The notes under the pieces: model-generated
Told to the model about the DNA's origin: nothing
What the model saw: the letters and a program-made list of their open reading frames with translations, nothing else
The model's database searches: none
Assembly (NCBI GenBank): GCA_027030245.1
Contig: JALVFE010000020.1
Coordinates: 1 to 64,000 of the forward strand
DNA length: 64,000 bases
Reading direction: 5' to 3'
From: Melioribacteraceae bacterium
GTDB taxonomy: Bacteria; Bacteroidota; Ignavibacteria; Ignavibacteriales; Melioribacteraceae
Shown: positions 34,549 to 43,733 of the stretch, one piece after another
Layout of the letters: the number at the start of each line of letters is the position of its first letter
Numbering within the stretch: position 1 is the first letter of the stretch
Translations under genes and position numbers: made by a program

Positions 34549-37131
34549 ATGGAAGGAAATTTTTCGGAAAGAGTTCAAGAGGTAATAAGATTGAGCAGGG
34601 AAGAGGCTATACGCCTCGGACACGATTCAATAGGAACCGAACATCTTCTATTGGGAATTATTAGAGAAAATCACGGGGTTGCTGTTAAAATTCTACGCAA
34701 CCTTGGGGTTGATTTGGATAAATTGAAAAAGACGATTGAAGATACTGTTCGTCCTTCTGGCGGAACGATGACCATAGGAAATATTCCGTTAACCAAGCAA
34801 GCGGAAAAGGTTCTTAAAATCACCCAGATAGAATCAAAGATTTACAAATCCGATGTAATAGGAACGGAACATATATTACTTTCGATTTTGAGGGACGAAG
34901 AAAATATAGCTACTCAAATTTTACATCAGTTCGATGTTACTTACGAAAGTGCTAGAGCCGAATTGAGTAACATTTTAAGCAGTCGCGGAACCGGAAGCGG
35001 CAGCAAATCTTCGTCATTACCTCCGACGACAAAAAAAGCAGAGAAGGTGAAAACTCCCGTTCTCGATAATTTCGGTCGCGATTTAACCAAACTGGCAATG
35101 GAAGATAAACTCGATCCCGTTGTGGGAAGGGAAATGGAGATAGAACGTGTTGCCCAGATTTTAAGCAGAAGAAAGAAAAACAATCCGGTTCTAATAGGTG
35201 AACCCGGAGTTGGTAAAACCGCAATTGCCGAAGGTTTGGCATTAAGAATTGTTCAACGTAAAGTACCGAGAATTCTTCAAGATAAGCGCGTTGTTACTTT
35301 GGATTTAGCCGGATTGGTTGCCGGAACAAAGTACCGTGGTCAATTTGAAGAACGAATGAAAGCTTTAATGAACGAATTGGAAAAAGCCGACGACGTAATT
35401 TTATTTATCGATGAACTTCACACAATTGTCGGTGCCGGTGGAGCGTCCGGATCGTTAGATGCATCTAACATGTTCAAACCTGCTCTTGCGCGGGGAGATA
35501 TTCAGTGCATCGGTGCAACTACACTCGACGAGTATCGTAAGTTTATCGAAACCGATGGTGCTTTGGATAGAAGATTCCAAAAGGTAATGATTGAACCACC
35601 TTCGGTCGAGGAGACTATCGAAATTTTGGAAAATATTAAATTTAAATACGAAGAACATCATCACGTAAAATACTCGAAAGAAGCTATTGAAGCTGCGGTT
35701 AAATTAAGTGACAGATACATTACTGATAGATTCTTGCCGGATAAAGCTATTGATGTTTTGGATGAAGCCGGTTCACGTGTTCATATGGGTAATTTCAACG
35801 TTTCGGAAGAAATTCTTGAACTGGAAGAAAAAATAGAGAAAATAAAACAGCAAAAAGTTGCGGTTGTAAAACAACAAGATTATGAAGAAGCAGCGAGACT
35901 AAGAGACCAAGAACGTACATTGCAACACGAACTGGAAATTGCTAAAGCCGAATGGGAAGCAAAAATGAAGGACGAAATTTATGACGTAACCGAAGACGAT
36001 ATAGCAACCGTGGTTTCGATGATGACAGGTATTCCGGTTACACGTGTTGTTCAAGCTGAAACTGAAAAATTAATGAAAATGGAAGAAGTGTTAAAATCCA
36101 GAATTGTTGGACAAGATGAAGCCGTAACAAAACTGACTAAAGCAATAAGACGTACGCGCGCAGGGTTGAAACGGCAAAACAAACCGATTGGCAGTTTTAT
36201 TTTCTTAGGACCGACCGGCGTGGGGAAAACCCAACTTGCAAAAGAGCTCGCAAAATATTTGTTCGATTCGGAAGATGCTTTAATCCGCATAGATATGAGC
36301 GAATACATGGAAAAATATGCGGTATCGCGCCTTGTAGGAGCTCCTCCGGGATATGTTGGTTATGAAGAAGGCGGACAATTAACCGAACGCGTAAGAAGAA
36401 AACCTTATTCGGTTGTACTGTTCGACGAAATAGAAAAAGCACATCCCGATGTGTTCAATATTTTACTTCAAGTTCTGGATGACGGCGTATTAACCGATAG
36501 TCTTGGTAGAAAAGTCGATTTTAAAAATACGATTATCATAATGACCTCCAACGTTGGGACTAAGAATATCCGTGACACCGGAGGTTTCGGATTCGGAACC
36601 GAAGAAGATGCGGATAAATACGAACACTTGAAAAACACGGTCGAAGAAGCAATGAGGAATTTGTTTAATCCGGAATTCCTTAACCGTGTTGACGAAACAA
36701 TCGTGTTCAGGAATCTCGATAAAGAAGATATTAAGAAAATTATCGAAATCGAGATGAGGGAATTAGTCGAGAATCTCAAAGAAAATAAAATGGAAATCGA
36801 GCTTGATAAAACAGCAGTAGATTTCCTTGCGGAAAAAGGTTATGATCCGAAGTACGGCGCGAGACCGTTAAAGCGCGCAATTCAAAAATACATTGAAGAT
36901 CCGTTAGCCGAAGAATTGCTTTTGAAGCAATTTAAAGAAGGCGACAAAATCGTGGTTAAACATAAGAAAAACACCGACGGTCTTTACTTTGTTGCCAAGA
37001 AAACTAAGAACAATTCAGCGGAAAAAATGGATAACCAGGATAAAAACGAGATAAAAGACGGCGAAAGCGATAAGAGTTCTCCGTCTTCGGAAGAAGAAAA
37101 AGACAATCCGGAAACGGAAGAAATAGGATAA
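34549..37131 (+). CDS. clpC: ATP-dependent Clp protease ATP-binding subunit ClpC
   Basis: 860 aa from ATG 34549 (MEGNFSERVQEVIRLSREEAIRLGHD is the ClpC start; AAGGG 9 bases upstream; the in-frame TTG at 34540 is less likely). Clp-N double repeat (1-145), AAA+ domain 1 with GEPGVGKTA and LFIDELHTIVGAG, a coiled-coil middle domain (about 405-470) containing a UVR motif (QQDYEEAARLRDQE), AAA+ domain 2 with GPTGVGKTQLAKELAKYLF and YEEGGQLTERVRRKPYSVVLFDE. Unfolds proteins for ClpP. The last 40 residues are an acidic Ser/Glu tail not needed in the family. Followed 5 bases later by a GTG-start gene. Confidence 0.97.
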   Translation: MEGNFSERVQEVIRLSREEAIRLGHDSIGTEHLLLGIIRENHGVAVKILRNLGVDLDKLKKTIEDTVRPSGGTMTIGNIPLTKQAEKVLKITQIESKIYKSDVIGTEHILLSILRDEENIATQILHQFDVTYESARAELSNILSSRGTGSGSKSSSLPPTTKKAEKVKTPVLDNFGRDLTKLAMEDKLDPVVGREMEIERVAQILSRRKKNNPVLIGEPGVGKTAIAEGLALRIVQRKVPRILQDKRVVTLDLAGLVAGTKYRGQFEERMKALMNELEKADDVILFIDELHTIVGAGGASGSLDASNMFKPALARGDIQCIGATTLDEYRKFIETDGALDRRFQKVMIEPPSVEETIEILENIKFKYEEHHHVKYSKEAIEAAVKLSDRYITDRFLPDKAIDVLDEAGSRVHMGNFNVSEEILELEEKIEKIKQQKVAVVKQQDYEEAARLRDQERTLQHELEIAKAEWEAKMKDEIYDVTEDDIATVVSMMTGIPVTRVVQAETEKLMKMEEVLKSRIVGQDEAVTKLTKAIRRTRAGLKRQNKPIGSFIFLGPTGVGKTQLAKELAKYLFDSEDALIRIDMSEYMEKYAVSRLVGAPPGYVGYEEGGQLTERVRRKPYSVVLFDEIEKAHPDVFNILLQVLDDGVLTDSLGRKVDFKNTIIIMTSNVGTKNIRDTGGFGFGTEEDADKYEHLKNTVEEAMRNLFNPEFLNRVDETIVFRNLDKEDIKKIIEIEMRELVENLKENKMEIELDKTAVDFLAEKGYDPKYGARPLKRAIQKYIEDPLAEELLLKQFKEGDKIVVKHKKNTDGLYFVAKKTKNNSAEKMDNQDKNEIKDGESDKSSPSSEEEKDNPETEEIG

Positions 37132-37136
37132 ACATT

Positions 37137-37424
37137 GTGGCGCTTTTGAATGAAAATGAAATACGGTCCGGACTTACACAGCTGGAAGGGTGGACGTTAT
37201 TTGAAAATACTTTGATTAAAGAATTTGAGTTGAAAGATTTCAAAAGCGCCGTTGCTTTTATTGTTAAAGTTGGAATGGCTGCCGAAATTGTAAATCATCA
37301 TCCCGATATTTTGCTTCACGGTTGGAATAAAGTAAAATTTATGTTAAGTACTCACTGCGAAAACGGGATTACATCCAAAGATATGGAATTGGCAAAAGAA
37401 ATTAATAAACTTTACGGGAATTAA
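37137..37424 (+). CDS. 4a-hydroxytetrahydrobiopterin dehydratase
   Basis: 95 aa beginning at GTG. The core signature is present: [24 protein letters not shown] with the His-His-Pro active site, then W-x-KV-x-F-x-LSTH and GIT-x-x-D-x-x-LA. The enzyme dehydrates 4a-hydroxytetrahydropterin formed by aromatic amino acid hydroxylases, and in some bacteria the fold has other roles. Overlap-free operon with clpC (5 bases) and pyrE (2 bases). Sequence to [11 protein letters not shown] matches the usual N-terminus. Confidence 0.9.
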   Translation: MALLNENEIRSGLTQLEGWTLFENTLIKEFELKDFKSAVAFIVKVGMAAEIVNHHPDILLHGWNKVKFMLSTHCENGITSKDMELAKEINKLYGN

Positions 37425-37426
37425 AA

Positions 37427-37996
37427 TTGACGAAAGAAGAAATCATCTCCATTTTCGAACAAACCGATGCCCTTTTAACAGGGCATTTTTTGTTGACATC
37501 CGGTAATCACAGCAACAAGTATTTCCAATGCGCCAAGGTACTTCAATATCCGGAATATGCAGAAAAACTTTGCGGTATAATTGCCGGGTATTTTAAGGAT
37601 TATGAAATTGATACTGTAATAGCGCCGGCAATAGGCGGTATTGTTGTAGGACAAGAAGTAGCCCGCCAATTAAATAAGAAATCCATTTTTGCCGAAAGGA
37701 TGGAAGGTAAACTTACGTTGCGCCGGGGATTTGAAATTTCTCAAGGCGAAAAGGTTTTGGTTTGCGAAGATGTAGTTACAACAGGCGGATCCGTATTTGA
37801 AGTTATTGACATAGTAAGGCAAAACGGTGGGAAAGTTGTTGGCGTTGGAATGATAGTAGACAGAAGCAACGGAAAAGTGGATTTCGGAGTTCCTCAAGTA
37901 AGCACATATCAAACCGAAGTAATTGTTTACAAACCCGAAGACTGCCCGCTTTGTAAAGAAGGGATGCCGGTTGTTAAGCCGGGTTCGAGGAAATAA
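37427..37996 (+). CDS. pyrE: Orotate phosphoribosyltransferase
   Basis: 189 aa, starts at TTG two bases after the previous stop. The PRPP-binding motif [14 protein letters not shown] (about residues 106-119), the substrate loop [15 protein letters not shown] and [18 protein letters not shown] identify PyrE of the short class, which ends with the Cys-Pro-Leu-Cys tail (CPLCKEGMP) seen here. Fifth step of pyrimidine synthesis: orotate plus PRPP to [18 protein letters not shown] is the family N-terminal motif in its local form ([14 protein letters not shown]). Confidence 0.95.
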   Translation: MTKEEIISIFEQTDALLTGHFLLTSGNHSNKYFQCAKVLQYPEYAEKLCGIIAGYFKDYEIDTVIAPAIGGIVVGQEVARQLNKKSIFAERMEGKLTLRRGFEISQGEKVLVCEDVVTTGGSVFEVIDIVRQNGGKVVGVGMIVDRSNGKVDFGVPQVSTYQTEVIVYKPEDCPLCKEGMPVVKPGSRK

Positions 37997-38396
37997 TAGA
38001 TTTTTGTATTTTTAGATAAAAATATTAATATTATAAAAAAGAATTTTTAAAGTAAATAATCAAACCACCTTTTTAAGCGAAAAAACAAATTAGTATTTAT
38101 AAATAAATCAAAAGTAAAACCGCAAAAAAAATTAACGCTTGTTCCAAATGAAATGTAAAAAAAACTTCAGGCGTAATCGGATTTTTTTTATTTCTTTTGC
38201 TCACCTATCATAAGGAAGTTTTTATGCCGGTCATAATAAAATTTGTTAACAACCATAAAAGAATTAATATTTCAATTGATAATTTAGATATTTAAATATA
38301 ATTAAAAATCAAAATCTGTTTTTGTAAATATTATTAGCATCCATAGTTGAGATTATATAATATTGTAATACCCATTTAAGTATTTTTGTTTAATAA
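37997..38396. other. AT-rich intergenic region, no gene
   Basis: 400 bases of very AT-rich sequence between pyrE and the sigma-factor gene. I see no open frame with a ribosome site, no palindrome of note and no terminator with a GC stem. It must contain the promoter of the sigma gene but no clear match to the shared TTTCTCCA motif of the island was found. Confidence 0.6.
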
Positions 38397-39152
38397 ATGA
38401 AAGCAGATTACGAAAAAGAAAAAGATTTATATTTGTTATATAATGCCCCCGCTAAATTACTTTCTAAGTATAAGGAATTATTTCTTTCTATAGTTAGAAA
38501 GAGATTTAATTCTGATTTATATCCCGCTCTTGAACCTGAAGATATTGTCAATAATGTAATTTTGTCTTTACTCGACGGTAAATTCGAGACAGTAAAAAAG
38601 AATTTCAAAGGAAAATCGAAATTATCAACTTACTTATCAAAAATATTTATTAACGAATGTTATAAAGAATATAAAAAGATACACGCATCAAGAATAACGG
38701 ATATTAGTTTAACGAAACATAAAGAATTTATTTACAAAAATAGTTTATGGGATTTTAGTTTAGAAGAAGTTTATAATTTTCTAGACGAATACTTACATCA
38801 ATTCGGAGAGAAAAGACATAAAATTGAGTTGCTATTGAAAATTGTCTATCACGTAAAATTTGATGAAACGGATATTGAAAATTATAATAAAAACATCGGA
38901 AAGGCAGACCAAAATTTATTCTTCAAGAAACTATCACTAGAAAACGGTTATTTATTAAAGTCTGAGATTTACGAAATAGCAGCGGAATTTTTTAATAAAT
39001 ATGAAAAGAAACATTCATCCCCCGATGCATTAAGAAAATGGTTGGAATATTATAAAAATCAAATCATTAATAATTTAAGCTCAGTTTACAATTATGAATT
39101 TGACGAGAAAATGTTTGCTTTGTTAATAAGAGCTTATTATAGTAAAAAATAA
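38397..39152 (+). CDS. ECF-like RNA polymerase sigma factor with unusual C-terminus
   Basis: 251 aa. Residues about 25-95 follow sigma region 2: LFLSIVRKRFNSDLYPALEPEDIVNN..LLDGKF..FKGKSKLSTYLSKIFINECY, the pattern E/D-D-I-V-x-N-V..F-x-G-x-S-x-L-x-T-Y-L of ECF factors. The C-terminal half (about 110-251) does not show the usual sigma region 4 helix-turn-helix and is rich in Lys, Tyr and Phe. The next gene encodes a zinc-finger membrane anti-sigma factor, which supports the call. The codons are strongly AT-rich. Promoters in the island (39159, 43681, 45493) share one motif that this factor could recognise. Confidence 0.7.
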   Translation: MKADYEKEKDLYLLYNAPAKLLSKYKELFLSIVRKRFNSDLYPALEPEDIVNNVILSLLDGKFETVKKNFKGKSKLSTYLSKIFINECYKEYKKIHASRITDISLTKHKEFIYKNSLWDFSLEEVYNFLDEYLHQFGEKRHKIELLLKIVYHVKFDETDIENYNKNIGKADQNLFFKKLSLENGYLLKSEIYEIAAEFFNKYEKKHSSPDALRKWLEYYKNQIINNLSSVYNYEFDEKMFALLIRAYYSKK

Positions 39153-39158
39153 TTATGC

Positions 39159-39191
39159 TTTCTCCATTTAGAAAGGTTTTATTCTCTAATA
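39159..39191 (+). promoter_or_regulatory. Island promoter motif 1 (TTTCTCCA-N18-TCTAATA)
   Basis: TTTCTCCA at 39159-39166 and TCTAATA at 39185-39191, 18 bases between. The same two boxes with the same spacing lie at 43681 and 45493. It begins 6 bases after the sigma gene and ends 22 bases before the anti-sigma start codon, an ideal promoter position. Confidence 0.65.
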
Positions 39192-39213
39192 AAGGAAGGC
39201 AAAAGGAATAAAT

Positions 39214-39906
39214 ATGAAATTTGAATACAATAAAATTGATTTTTTTGATCAAGACGGACATTTGAGTGATGAAGCAATAGCGCTATACGTGGATGGGATG
39301 AAATTAGATCAACTCGAAAAATTACCCATTGAAATTCATAAACATCTAAGTAATTGCGAACAGTGTAATCTAAGCATATTAGAGTTATATAATTTTACGC
39401 AAAATATAGACATCGAAACCGGCGAACACCCGTTTTTCTCTGGGATAAGCAAACCGGATAAAAACTTGTATTTCTGGTTAAAAGTTGCTGCTGTTTTTAT
39501 AGTTGTTGTCACTATAGGAATTTCCGTTTACTTTTTTTCTCGTAATCACATATCTCAAAATAACTCGCTTGCTTTTGCAGAATTTGCCGAGTTTGAGCAA
39601 TTAATTGAAACAAAATACCGGAACGAAGCGGTAGAAATTATTTCTCCAAAGAATTCGGAAAATTTTGATGGAAAAGTTTTGTTCAAATGGAATCTTCCTT
39701 CCGCTTCAAAAGTTTATTTACAAATTTATGATAACAAAGGTAATATTGTGAAGGGGTTTGAACATATAACGACAAAAGGGCAGCAATATATACTAACCAA
39801 AGAGCTTCCGCCGGGACTTTATTATTGGAAGCTTATTACGGAAGGGGATATGCTCAGCGGAGGCGATGTTTTGTTTGTCGGAAAATTTTATTATAAAAAA
39901 GAATAA
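39214..39906 (+). CDS. Membrane anti-sigma factor with zinc finger and extracytoplasmic Ig-like domain
   Basis: 230 aa. Cytoplasmic part (1-85) contains the zinc-binding anti-sigma motif H44-x3-C48-x2-C51 (KHLSNCEQC). One membrane helix at about 88-108 (WLKVAAVFIVVVTIGISVYF). The C-terminal 100 residues lie outside and end in the beta-sandwich pattern VLFKWNLPSASKVYLQIYDN..LPPGLYYWKLITEGD. Anti-sigma factors of this layout hold an ECF factor until the external part is cut or altered. It ends 29 bases from the convergent stop of the CHAT protease gene, hinting at a functional pair. Confidence 0.75.
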   Translation: MKFEYNKIDFFDQDGHLSDEAIALYVDGMKLDQLEKLPIEIHKHLSNCEQCNLSILELYNFTQNIDIETGEHPFFSGISKPDKNLYFWLKVAAVFIVVVTIGISVYFFSRNHISQNNSLAFAEFAEFEQLIETKYRNEAVEIISPKNSENFDGKVLFKWNLPSASKVYLQIYDNKGNIVKGFEHITTKGQQYILTKELPPGLYYWKLITEGDMLSGGDVLFVGKFYYKKE

Positions 39907-39935
39907 AAGTTAGAATAATAATTTTAAGAAAAATA

Positions 39936-42900
39936 TTATATGCCAATCAGAACAAAACCGCTCCAATTACCGGGAAAAGCCGTTTCCTTTTTATTCATTA
40001 TTTTTAATTTGGCATTTCTTAAGGCGTTAGAATAATTTTTACCGTTAATGATATTTTTGTAAAACTCTATCATTAAATCTTTAGTAGTTTTATCGGAAAT
40101 ATTCCATAAGGAAGTCAGAATATTTCTTGCACCGGAATAAAGGAAACCACGGGTTAAAGCCATCATTCCTTCGCCTTTAATTATTTTCCCGATTCCACTT
40201 TTACAACTGCTTAAAACTACCAAATCCGCATTTAGGTTTAAGTTATATGTTTCCGCGGAATATAAAATTCCGTCTTCATTATCATCGGAATTGGAAGATT
40301 GTGCGAAGATGAGACCGGATAATTTCGGATTCTTCCCGTTTACAAGCCCGTGTGTTGCAATGTGTACATATTTGTAATTTTTACAATCTGTCTTAAAGTT
40401 TTTTTCATTTGCTTTGTTATTAAAATAACCTATTGCTTTTTTACCTTTTTGTTTGAACAAATTTACAATTGAATTTATTTCCGTTTCGGAATAGGGTAGT
40501 TCGTTAAAAGTTTTTCCGTCTATTGTAACCGAACGGAAATCGTCATTTATTTTGTTCGAATCAATTTCCAATGATTTTACAAAACGGTAATTCCTTTCGG
40601 CAATAAAATTGGAATTGTTTTCAGTTTTGAAAACAGGCGCAAAACCGATAAATCCTTTTCCTTTGCTAACTGATTTAAGATTGTTTACAAATAATTTTGC
40701 GGAATAATTATAAGATATATCAAAATGCTTTATTAAATAATCCAAACCGGAAAGATCTTTTGTAATGAGATTTGATGAGTTATTCACAAAAGATTCAAAT
40801 GGAACAAAATGTAAAATGCCGTCCGGTATTATTACTATTTTTTCTTTTAATTTTTCTTTTATAGGTTCTATCAATATTTTTTGGAGTTTCGAAGAAGTTT
40901 TAAAAAAGTTTTTCTTATCGTTTTGTTTAAGGGAAAAATAGTAATCCTTACATAATTTTTCAAAGTTATCTGTTTTGGGAAAAGAGCGAACATTAAAATC
41001 ATTTTTGGAGATAACAAATATATAAACAGTGCTGTCACCAACAAAATACTCAAGTAATGAAGTATTTTTATCAAGGGAATTTTGCAGTTCGGTAAGCGGA
41101 ACAACATCGGTTTTGTATTTTAACGAATAATAGCGCGGATAATTCTTTTCCAAATTTGTAATGAATCTATCATATTCTTGTTTTAAATCGAAAAATTTGT
41201 TTTCGAATTCCATGATTTTTGTACTGTCAGTATTCTCTTTTTTTGTTTTCTCCTTTTGAAGTTCCGTTTCATAGTAGGAGAGATCAACTCTTAAATCATA
41301 TTCTTTATCTCTCAATTTTTTTGGAATGCCTGAGAAATTTTCCGCAAAAGATTCTTGTAAAGAATTACTTAATACCGCTGCTTTGCTTTTTTCGGAAAAT
41401 TCGAATGCTTTCCTTTTGTAGATTTCTTTGCCGGTTAAGTTATATAACTCCAAAGCAACACTAATAGCGCCTTCAAAAACTTCCCTTGTTTGTTCACCAA
41501 GGAAAAGTTTTGAACCTTCTGATTTATATCCGGTGCGGATTTTATCTATTATTTGTATTGCTAAATCATATGTCGAGAAAGAAGCTTTCTTGTCATTTAT
41601 CGAGGTAAAATACTTATCTAGTAAAAAAGCTTTGGCTTTAATAGCTTCTAATAATGAATTACTTGCAACTATAATTTTTGGCTTAGGATTTTCATTATAA
41701 TCCATGCTATGAAAATTAGAAACATTAGAAATTATAGCATTTTGGAATTGGATTAATGCATCAAAATATTTCTTTTGTACTGTGTATAACTCACCTAATA
41801 ATAAGTAACTTTTACCAAGATTATAATGCTTATTTCCAAAAATATTTTTATTTATGGATATAGCCTTTCTGAGAAATTTAAATGCCAGATTGTATTTATT
41901 CATTTTTATATAAACTTCACCTAAATTATTATAACAATTTGATATTTTTATATTATTATCTGTAAAGTTCGCTTTAAAAACTTTAAGTGCTTCCTTATAT
42001 TCATGTTCTGCTAATAAATAATTTTTTTTTGCAAAATATAAATTTCCAATGTTATTATGAGTTATTGCGATGTCAGGATGATTTTTACGCAGGGTTTGAT
42101 ACTGTATATTTAGAGCTTTTTTATAAGCAGCAATTGATTTTTCATTATCTCCAAGGTACTTGAATACAGTTGCAATATTATTATATATTGATGCAGTAGA
42201 TGGATGTTTTTCACCTATAGTTTTTAATGTAATATTTAATGCTTTTTTATAGTATTCTAAAGATTTGAAATAATCACCAATGTCCATGTATAAACTTCCG
42301 ATATTTTTATAGCGATCTGCAATTTGTGAAGAAATTTGTGAATCATTTGGGTCTTTCGTTTCCAAAAGGATAGTCAAAGACTTTTTGAAAATATCTAATG
42401 CTTTTATAAGTTCACCTTTCTCCCTATAAACTAATGCAATATTATTGTAAGTGTGTGAGATACTTTTATGAAGTTTACGATCTTTTGGTGAAATACTCTT
42501 TTGCTTATCAAGTAATCTAAAATAAACTTTTAACGCTTTTTTATATTGACAGTTTCTAAAATAAATATTACCAAGAAGTTGATGACCTCCAAGCACATAT
42601 TTATGGCCCTTTCCTAAGTTTCTGTTACCAACTTGTTCAATTTTGATAGCAGTTTCTATTGCATTGTTTAATTGACCATTTAATTCATAGCTTCTTCCAA
42701 GCATTAACATAAATCTTAAGTATTCATCCCAAATATTATTTTTTTTAAAATAAGTACATGCTTTTTTTGCATATACTATAGAACTATCATATTGTCCACC
42801 AATAAAAAATTTCTTAACATTTCGTGAGTAGTGTAAAACTTGAGGCCAATATTTCTCTTTCTGTTTTAATTTTTCTTTTTTCGAAATTGTATCTTGACCT

Positions 42901-42944
42901 AATATCAAGCCATAAATTAAAAATAAAAAAAGAAAGGTTTTCAT
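39936..42944 (-). CDS. Exported TPR-CHAT caspase-like protease
   Basis: 1002 aa from ATG 42944 (MKTFLFLFLIYGLILGQ is a signal peptide; an upstream in-frame start at 43001 is rejected, and GGAGATCG precedes this ATG). Residues about 25-480 are tandem TPR units of roughly 42 residues (N-N-I-x-x-x-Y-x-x-G-x-x-x-x-A-L-x-x-Y-x-K-A-L). The C-terminal CHAT domain has the catalytic pair His865 (HIATHG) and Cys914 (VVLSSCKSG), with the conserved GILYSAETYNL, FLYSGARNILTSLWNISD and F-x-LIG end. CHAT proteins are caspase-fold peptidases. Being exported, it could act on the outside half of the neighbouring anti-sigma factor. Confidence 0.88.
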   Translation of the reverse strand: MKTFLFLFLIYGLILGQDTISKKEKLKQKEKYWPQVLHYSRNVKKFFIGGQYDSSIVYAKKACTYFKKNNIWDEYLRFMLMLGRSYELNGQLNNAIETAIKIEQVGNRNLGKGHKYVLGGHQLLGNIYFRNCQYKKALKVYFRLLDKQKSISPKDRKLHKSISHTYNNIALVYREKGELIKALDIFKKSLTILLETKDPNDSQISSQIADRYKNIGSLYMDIGDYFKSLEYYKKALNITLKTIGEKHPSTASIYNNIATVFKYLGDNEKSIAAYKKALNIQYQTLRKNHPDIAITHNNIGNLYFAKKNYLLAEHEYKEALKVFKANFTDNNIKISNCYNNLGEVYIKMNKYNLAFKFLRKAISINKNIFGNKHYNLGKSYLLLGELYTVQKKYFDALIQFQNAIISNVSNFHSMDYNENPKPKIIVASNSLLEAIKAKAFLLDKYFTSINDKKASFSTYDLAIQIIDKIRTGYKSEGSKLFLGEQTREVFEGAISVALELYNLTGKEIYKRKAFEFSEKSKAAVLSNSLQESFAENFSGIPKKLRDKEYDLRVDLSYYETELQKEKTKKENTDSTKIMEFENKFFDLKQEYDRFITNLEKNYPRYYSLKYKTDVVPLTELQNSLDKNTSLLEYFVGDSTVYIFVISKNDFNVRSFPKTDNFEKLCKDYYFSLKQNDKKNFFKTSSKLQKILIEPIKEKLKEKIVIIPDGILHFVPFESFVNNSSNLITKDLSGLDYLIKHFDISYNYSAKLFVNNLKSVSKGKGFIGFAPVFKTENNSNFIAERNYRFVKSLEIDSNKINDDFRSVTIDGKTFNELPYSETEINSIVNLFKQKGKKAIGYFNNKANEKNFKTDCKNYKYVHIATHGLVNGKNPKLSGLIFAQSSNSDDNEDGILYSAETYNLNLNADLVVLSSCKSGIGKIIKGEGMMALTRGFLYSGARNILTSLWNISDKTTKDLMIEFYKNIINGKNYSNALRNAKLKIMNKKETAFPGNWSGFVLIGI

Positions 42945-43043
42945 AATCGATCTCCATGAGATAAACAAAAAGAAATTGTTTAAAGTTAATAGATTATACA
43001 AAAGTTGCCTATAGAATAATGAGAAGACATTTATTGAAAAATC

Positions 43044-43223
43044 CTATCTATCAAATGTATAGACATAATTAAAGAATAATTTGGATGTATAAATTACTAA
43101 AGCAGTTTCTATCTGCTCAATAGCTGGAACGCGTTTTACATCTCGAGATTTATTTCTAGAATAGTTAAGCGAAACAACCAATGCTGCAGCAACAAGAACA
43201 CATAGTGTAATTATAATATTCAT
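43044..43223 (-). CDS. Small single-pass membrane protein (hypothetical)
   Basis: 59 aa, ATG at 43223. One N-terminal hydrophobic helix (MNIIITLCVLVAAALVVSLN) and a basic, then mixed, tail. No clear ribosome site (TAGCTAACATG). Same direction as, and about 100 bases upstream of, the CHAT gene. It is hypothetical: it could be a chance frame in AT-rich DNA, though codon use looks ordinary. Confidence 0.35.
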   Translation of the reverse strand: MNIIITLCVLVAAALVVSLNYSRNKSRDVKRVPAIEQIETALVIYTSKLFFNYVYTFDR

Positions 43224-43299
43224 GTTAGCTATTATAAATATTAATAATATAATTATTAATTTTATAGTTAAAAACGATTAACTTATTTTCCTTAATTTT

Positions 43300-43509
43300 T
43301 TATTTTTTATAAAAATCAGATACATTATTAAAATAATAATTCGAGCTGTCATACTTAGCTTCTTTCCTAAACTTTTCCGCTTTTTGCAAAAATTTGTTTG
43401 CTAAAGTTGTGTCGGCTTTAGTTTTTTCCGTAACATTTTTTACTTGTGATAAGAGACCAGAATTTAATAAAAGGAAAGAGATAAAAAATAAAGTAAAAAG
43501 GAATTTCAT
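43300..43509 (-). CDS. Short exported TPR fragment, remnant-like
   Basis: 69 aa with a signal peptide (MKFLFTLFFISFLLLNSGLLSQ) and one TPR-like half (ANKFLQKAEKFRKEAKYDSSNYYFNNVSDFYKK) that resembles the first TPR unit of the CHAT protease (VKKFFIGGQYDSSIVYAKKACTYFKK). It stops where more TPR units would follow. So it looks like the 5' stub of a deleted paralogue of the CHAT gene, on the same strand; expression as a short protein is possible. Confidence 0.5.
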   Translation of the reverse strand: MKFLFTLFFISFLLLNSGLLSQVKNVTEKTKADTTLANKFLQKAEKFRKEAKYDSSNYYFNNVSDFYKK

Positions 43510-43680
43510 TTTATACCTCGGAAAAAATCACATATATATAATCTTATTGTATTAACTATAACATCTACCTTGTTATACCACATTGTTTAGCGCAACATTT
43601 CGGATTATAAAGCTTATCGGAAGGAAAAATTAGCGCTGCGTTTATTATTACGAAATTCAGGGTATAAAAACTTTTAAAAA

Positions 43681-43713
43681 TTTCTCCAGTTTGGTGAAAA
43701 AATTACTCTAATA
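43681..43713 (+). promoter_or_regulatory. Island promoter motif 2 (TTTCTCCA-N18-TCTAATA)
   Basis: TTTCTCCA at 43681-43688 and TCTAATA at 43707-43713, 18-base spacer, 20 bases before the start codon of the 487-residue gene. See motif 1 (39159) and motif 3 (45493). Confidence 0.65.
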
Positions 43714-43733
43714 ATAAACAAATCTATATTTAA

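Noticed and set aside
39936-42944. CHAT protease as part of a type III-E CRISPR (Craspase)
   Set aside because: No cas genes or CRISPR array in the window, and the protein carries a signal peptide, so it acts outside the cytoplasm.
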